Origin: Parcubacteria group bacterium
Lineage (GTDB): Bacteria; Patescibacteriota; Minisyncoccia; Moranbacterales; JAKLHP01
NCBI GenBank assembly: GCA_041657845.1
Contig: JBBABD010000044.1
Location: 1 to 5,415, forward strand
Length of the DNA stretch: 5,415 nucleotides
Direction of reading: 5' to 3'
Below, piece after piece: positions 3,642 through 5,415 of this stretch. The first letter of the stretch is position 1. The number at the start of each line of letters is the position of its first letter. The notes beneath the pieces were generated by a model, which was not told the DNA's origin, ran no database searches, and saw nothing but the letters and a program-made list of their open reading frames with translations. Made by a program: the position numbers and the translations under genes.

Positions 3642-5415
3642 TTAGTGCCCGGCGTAGCGGGTATACGGCGACGGCCTGCGGACGTATGGGTATGGGGTCG
3701 TCATGCCGACGACCTCGCAGGCGACGGAACCTGACGCGGAGTCCTCGCCGTGAAGTTCGCAGTCACGCGATGCGGAGACGGTGAGAGAGCCGTGTAGCTC
3801 TGCCGCGACTGAACCGGACGCGGAGTCCTCGCCACGGAGTTCCGCGCTCCTGCCTGCCGAGGCGTGGGCCTCGCCGCTGACTTCCGCGCCAATGGAAGCC
3901 GAAGACGCGCCTTCCCCGTGAAGCTCCGCGTGGCGGGAGGCGTCGGAACGCACCTCACCGGCAAGCTCGCACGCGCGCGCCGCGTCCGCTCCGGCCTCTC
4001 CGCGTATCTCTGCGGCGACGTCGGCGGAGGCGGTATCCTCACCGCGCAGTTCGGCGGCGAAGTTTGCGTCAGCCCCGTCCTCGCCGTGAAGCTCTGCGGA
4101 GCGGTTGCTGTCGTCGCGGACGACGGCGTAGAACGTCCCCGGGTCGCTCTGGTTGGCGTATTCGGCGGCGATGGTGGCGTCAGTCTCATGGGCAGTTGAC
4201 AACCTGACATCATCATTGTCGACATACGGCGACGCTCCTGAGCTTTTCCCGATATCGAAAGCACCAGACACTGTTTTTGCGTCCGCGATTAGAAACGTCG
4301 TTTCTTTCTTGACCCCGTTAACGTATAACCTGTAGGTGTAGGAGTAATTACCACCACCCAAGTCAACACGGGCGTCGTTTTGCCAGACGATGTGAGTCCA
4401 TTCGTCTAAAGCAAGGCGAGTATCAAGAACGTGTCCGGTCCCACTGCCACCATACCTAAAGCGAAGATAGTCAGTATCACGGCACTCGATGACGACGTTG
4501 TTAGAATAGGAATTGAATCGGTCACACCAAGCAATGTTCGAGGCAAAAACCGCCGTCCTCTTAACCCAGAACGAAAGCTCGAACTTGTCCGCCGTGGCAA
4601 AAGTATAGTTCGTGTCTATGCTGGTCGGAGTTACCCCCCCGAAATTGTAGGCGTCTCCTATTTTACCGCTCGTTGGTGAAGCCCCAGATACGGTAGCAGT
4701 AGTCCCCGCCGCCGAACTGTCATCCGCATCCACCTCGAAGTGCCCGACGTATTTCGCCGAAGCGCCCCACACCGCCTGCGCCCCGTAGGTGTCGGTCGGG
4801 GCATAGTCGTAGGCCGAACCGTCACCGACATAAATGTTTATCACCGTGTCGGCGCTTGACGAAACCGACGGAACCTTGACCCACAACTCGCCGGTTTTGG
4901 TGGCGGTCGCGCACGACACCACCTCGCGGGCCAGCTCGACGCCGCCAATGTCCGTGACGCGGATGTCAGCGCCGCCGTCCTGAACGGCGTCCCAGAAGGC
5001 GTCGCCTAGGTCTGACAGCCGGACGTAGAGCTGGAAGTCGGTGAGGTCTGATGGAACCTTGGCGTGGTCTATCGCCACCGCCACCACCGTATCCCATGAT
5101 CCGCCCCCCCCATTCGCGAACGACGTGCGCGGATGGTTCATTTCGCCGGTCAGCTCCGCAGAACGCGCCGCGCCGTCAGACAGCTCGCCCGTGACCTCAG
5201 CCGAGCGTGACGCGGACACGGACTCCTCGCCGTGGAGTTCGGCGGAACGGGAGGCGGTGGCGGATAACACGCCGGCAAGCTCGCAGGCGCGGGAGGCGGT
5301 GGCGGATAACACGCCGGCAAGCTCGCAGGCGCGGGAGGCGTCGGCATCGGCCTCCCCGTGGACCTCTGCGGCGATTGAGCCTGACGCGCTTCCTTCCCCG
5401 TGGAGTTCGCACGAT
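3642..5415 (-). CDS. Repeat-rich DUF2341/LamG structural protein, probable capsid decoration or fibre (5' partial)
   Basis: The frame is open to the window edge, so the start lies outside; 590 residues are visible, numbered here from the codon at 5414. A GTG at 5312 is internal to a repeat and is unlikely to be the start. Residues 1-91 are tandem 14-residue repeats (xAELxGExxxxASR). A GGGG linker follows at about 102-105. Residues 106-198 resemble DUF2341 (GELWVKVPSV, then VINIYVGDG). Residues 205-432 resemble a laminin-G/concanavalin-A-like sandwich, ending in DNDDVRLS and AEYANQSDPGTFYAV, which is typical of DUF2341-LamG proteins. Residues 439-578 are ten more repeats, the last degenerate, and the protein ends in a Tyr/Pro/Arg-rich tail. 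Such domains often bind glycans or mediate adhesion. The gene ends 11 nt before the head-tail connector, so I infer a virion protein on the capsid or neck. A tail-fibre role is less likely from position. The domain call is good; the function is inferred. Confidence 0.8.
   Translation of the reverse strand, partial: SCELHGEGSASGSIAAEVHGEADADASRACELAGVLSATASRACELAGVLSATASRSAELHGEESVSASRSAEVTGELSDGAARSAELTGEMNHPRTSFANGGGGSWDTVVAVAIDHAKVPSDLTDFQLYVRLSDLGDAFWDAVQDGGADIRVTDIGGVELAREVVSCATATKTGELWVKVPSVSSSADTVINIYVGDGSAYDYAPTDTYGAQAVWGASAKYVGHFEVDADDSSAAGTTATVSGASPTSGKIGDAYNFGGVTPTSIDTNYTFATADKFELSFWVKRTAVFASNIAWCDRFNSYSNNVVIECRDTDYLRFRYGGSGTGHVLDTRLALDEWTHIVWQNDARVDLGGGNYSYTYRLYVNGVKKETTFLIADAKTVSGAFDIGKSSGASPYVDNDDVRLSTAHETDATIAAEYANQSDPGTFYAVVRDDSNRSAELHGEDGADANFAAELRGEDTASADVAAEIRGEAGADAARACELAGEVRSDASRHAELHGEGASSASIGAEVSGEAHASAGRSAELRGEDSASGSVAAELHGSLTVSASRDCELHGEDSASGSVACEVVGMTTPYPYVRRPSPYTRYAGH
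3681..4100 (-). repeat. Downstream block of 42-bp (14-residue) coding repeats
   Basis: Nine clear units run from 4100 to 3723, and a tenth degenerate unit (ACEVVG...) runs to 3681. Units begin SAELHGE, AAELRGE, AAEIRGE, ACELAGE, HAELHGE, GAEVSGE, SAELRGE, AAELHGS and DCELHGE. A 17-bp string, gacgcggagtcctcgcc on the plus strand, recurs at 3733-3749 and 3817-3833, exactly 84 bp apart, pointing to a two-unit duplication. The period matches the upstream block, so the two probably derive from one array. Confidence 0.9.
4201..4680. other. Low-GC island within the LamG domain
   Basis: By hand count about 238 of 480 bases are G or C (about 50%). By comparison 3841-3900 has 45 of 60 and 4741-4800 has 44 of 60. 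The reading frame stays open, and the island covers roughly residues 242-405 of the visible protein, the core of the laminin-G-like domain. The DUF2341-like part upstream keeps the high GC of the rest. This suggests that the lectin-like core was acquired or exchanged separately. Confidence 0.75.
5104..5111 (-). repeat. G8 homopolymer in coding strand at the array/domain junction
   Basis: The plus strand has eight consecutive C, read as AAT GGG GGG GGC GGA and encoding the Gly linker between the upstream repeats and the DUF2341-like domain. A G7 tract lies in the same gene at 4634-4640. Tracts of this length are prone to polymerase slippage, and a one-base change here would remove the LamG region and the downstream repeats. 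Variation is a hypothesis; the tract itself is certain. Confidence 0.6.
5142..5415 (-). repeat. Upstream block of 42-bp (14-residue) coding repeats
   Basis: Six full 14-residue units and a seventh half unit are visible, and the array continues beyond the window. Units begin SCELHGE, AAEVHGE, ACELAGV, ACELAGV, SAELHGE, SAEVTGE and SAELTGE. Position 3 is always Glu and position 6 always Gly; position 2 is Ala or Cys. The seventh unit stops after SAELTGE and passes into a linker and the DUF2341-like domain. The strict 14-residue period without indels suggests a regularly stacked fold such as a beta-solenoid or beta-roll, but that is inference. Confidence 0.9.
5248..5340 (-). repeat. Perfect tandem duplication of one 42-bp unit
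   Basis: Bases 5249-5290 and 5291-5332 are identical over 42 bp. Identity at offset 42 runs from 5248 to 5298 against 5290 to 5340, which is 51 bases. Both copies encode ACELAGVLSATASR. Other units have diverged at synonymous sites, so this is the most recent duplication in the visible array and shows that the array gains units by slippage or unequal recombination. Confidence 0.95.

Noticed and set aside
3681..4100. 42-bp periodic repeats as a possible CRISPR array or iteron cluster
   Set aside because: There are no unique spacers between identical repeats; the units are directly adjacent, diverge mainly in a codon-aware way and stay in frame, so they are protein-coding repeats.
4431..4679. 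Plus-strand 82-codon frame in the low-GC island
   Set aside because: It looks less biased than other shadows but is antisense to the LamG core, which has clear domain signatures; no ribosome-binding site or conserved motif is seen.

Overview
The window is a contiguous slice of the late structural (head-to-tail) module of a tailed double-stranded DNA phage or prophage. Every convincing gene is on the minus strand, so the module reads from right (5415) to left (1). The gene order matches lambda/HK97-type siphoviruses: head-to-tail joining proteins, then tail terminator, tail tube, frameshifted tail-assembly chaperone and the start of the tape measure. There are no RNA genes, integrase, transposase, CRISPR array or convincing terminator. 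Base composition is GC-rich except for one island of about 50% GC. The host cannot be named from this sequence. Most starts lack a Shine-Dalgarno match, which may hint at a host lineage or translational coupling that does not depend on one.

Layout in transcription order. (1) 5415-3642: C-terminal 590 residues of a large, acidic, repetitive protein, open at the window edge. Two blocks of a 14-residue repeat (consensus xAELxGExxxxASR) flank a DUF2341-like plus laminin-G/concanavalin-A-like sandwich region. Its place just before the connector genes suggests a capsid-decorating or fibre-like protein. (2) 3630-3073: head-tail connector (HK97 gp6-like). (3) 3076-2789: head-closure-like protein. (4) 2792-2349: HK97 gp10-like protein. 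(5) 2352-1951: tail terminator/completion-like protein. (6) 1954-1736: small protein with a Lys/Glu/Asp-rich tail. (7) 1732-560: tail tube protein with an apparent inserted beta domain. (8) 554-261: tail-assembly chaperone, with a -1 frameshift extension to 91. (9) 98-1: first 32 codons of the probable tape measure.

Genes 2 to 6 are linked by four consecutive 4-nt ATGA stop/start overlaps, and the other junctions have 3- to 11-nt gaps or an 8-nt overlap. This fits one polycistronic, translationally coupled transcript. The chaperone has a textbook in-frame slippery heptamer, C CCA AAA, giving a predicted 97-aa short form and a 154-aa long form, equivalent to lambda gpG and gpG-T.

The most unusual item is the repeat/LamG protein. 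A lectin-like domain sits inside a 14-residue repeat array. The LamG core is about 50% GC against more than 70% in neighbouring segments. The array contains a perfect recent 42-bp tandem duplication, and a G8 tract lies at the junction between the array and the inserted domains.
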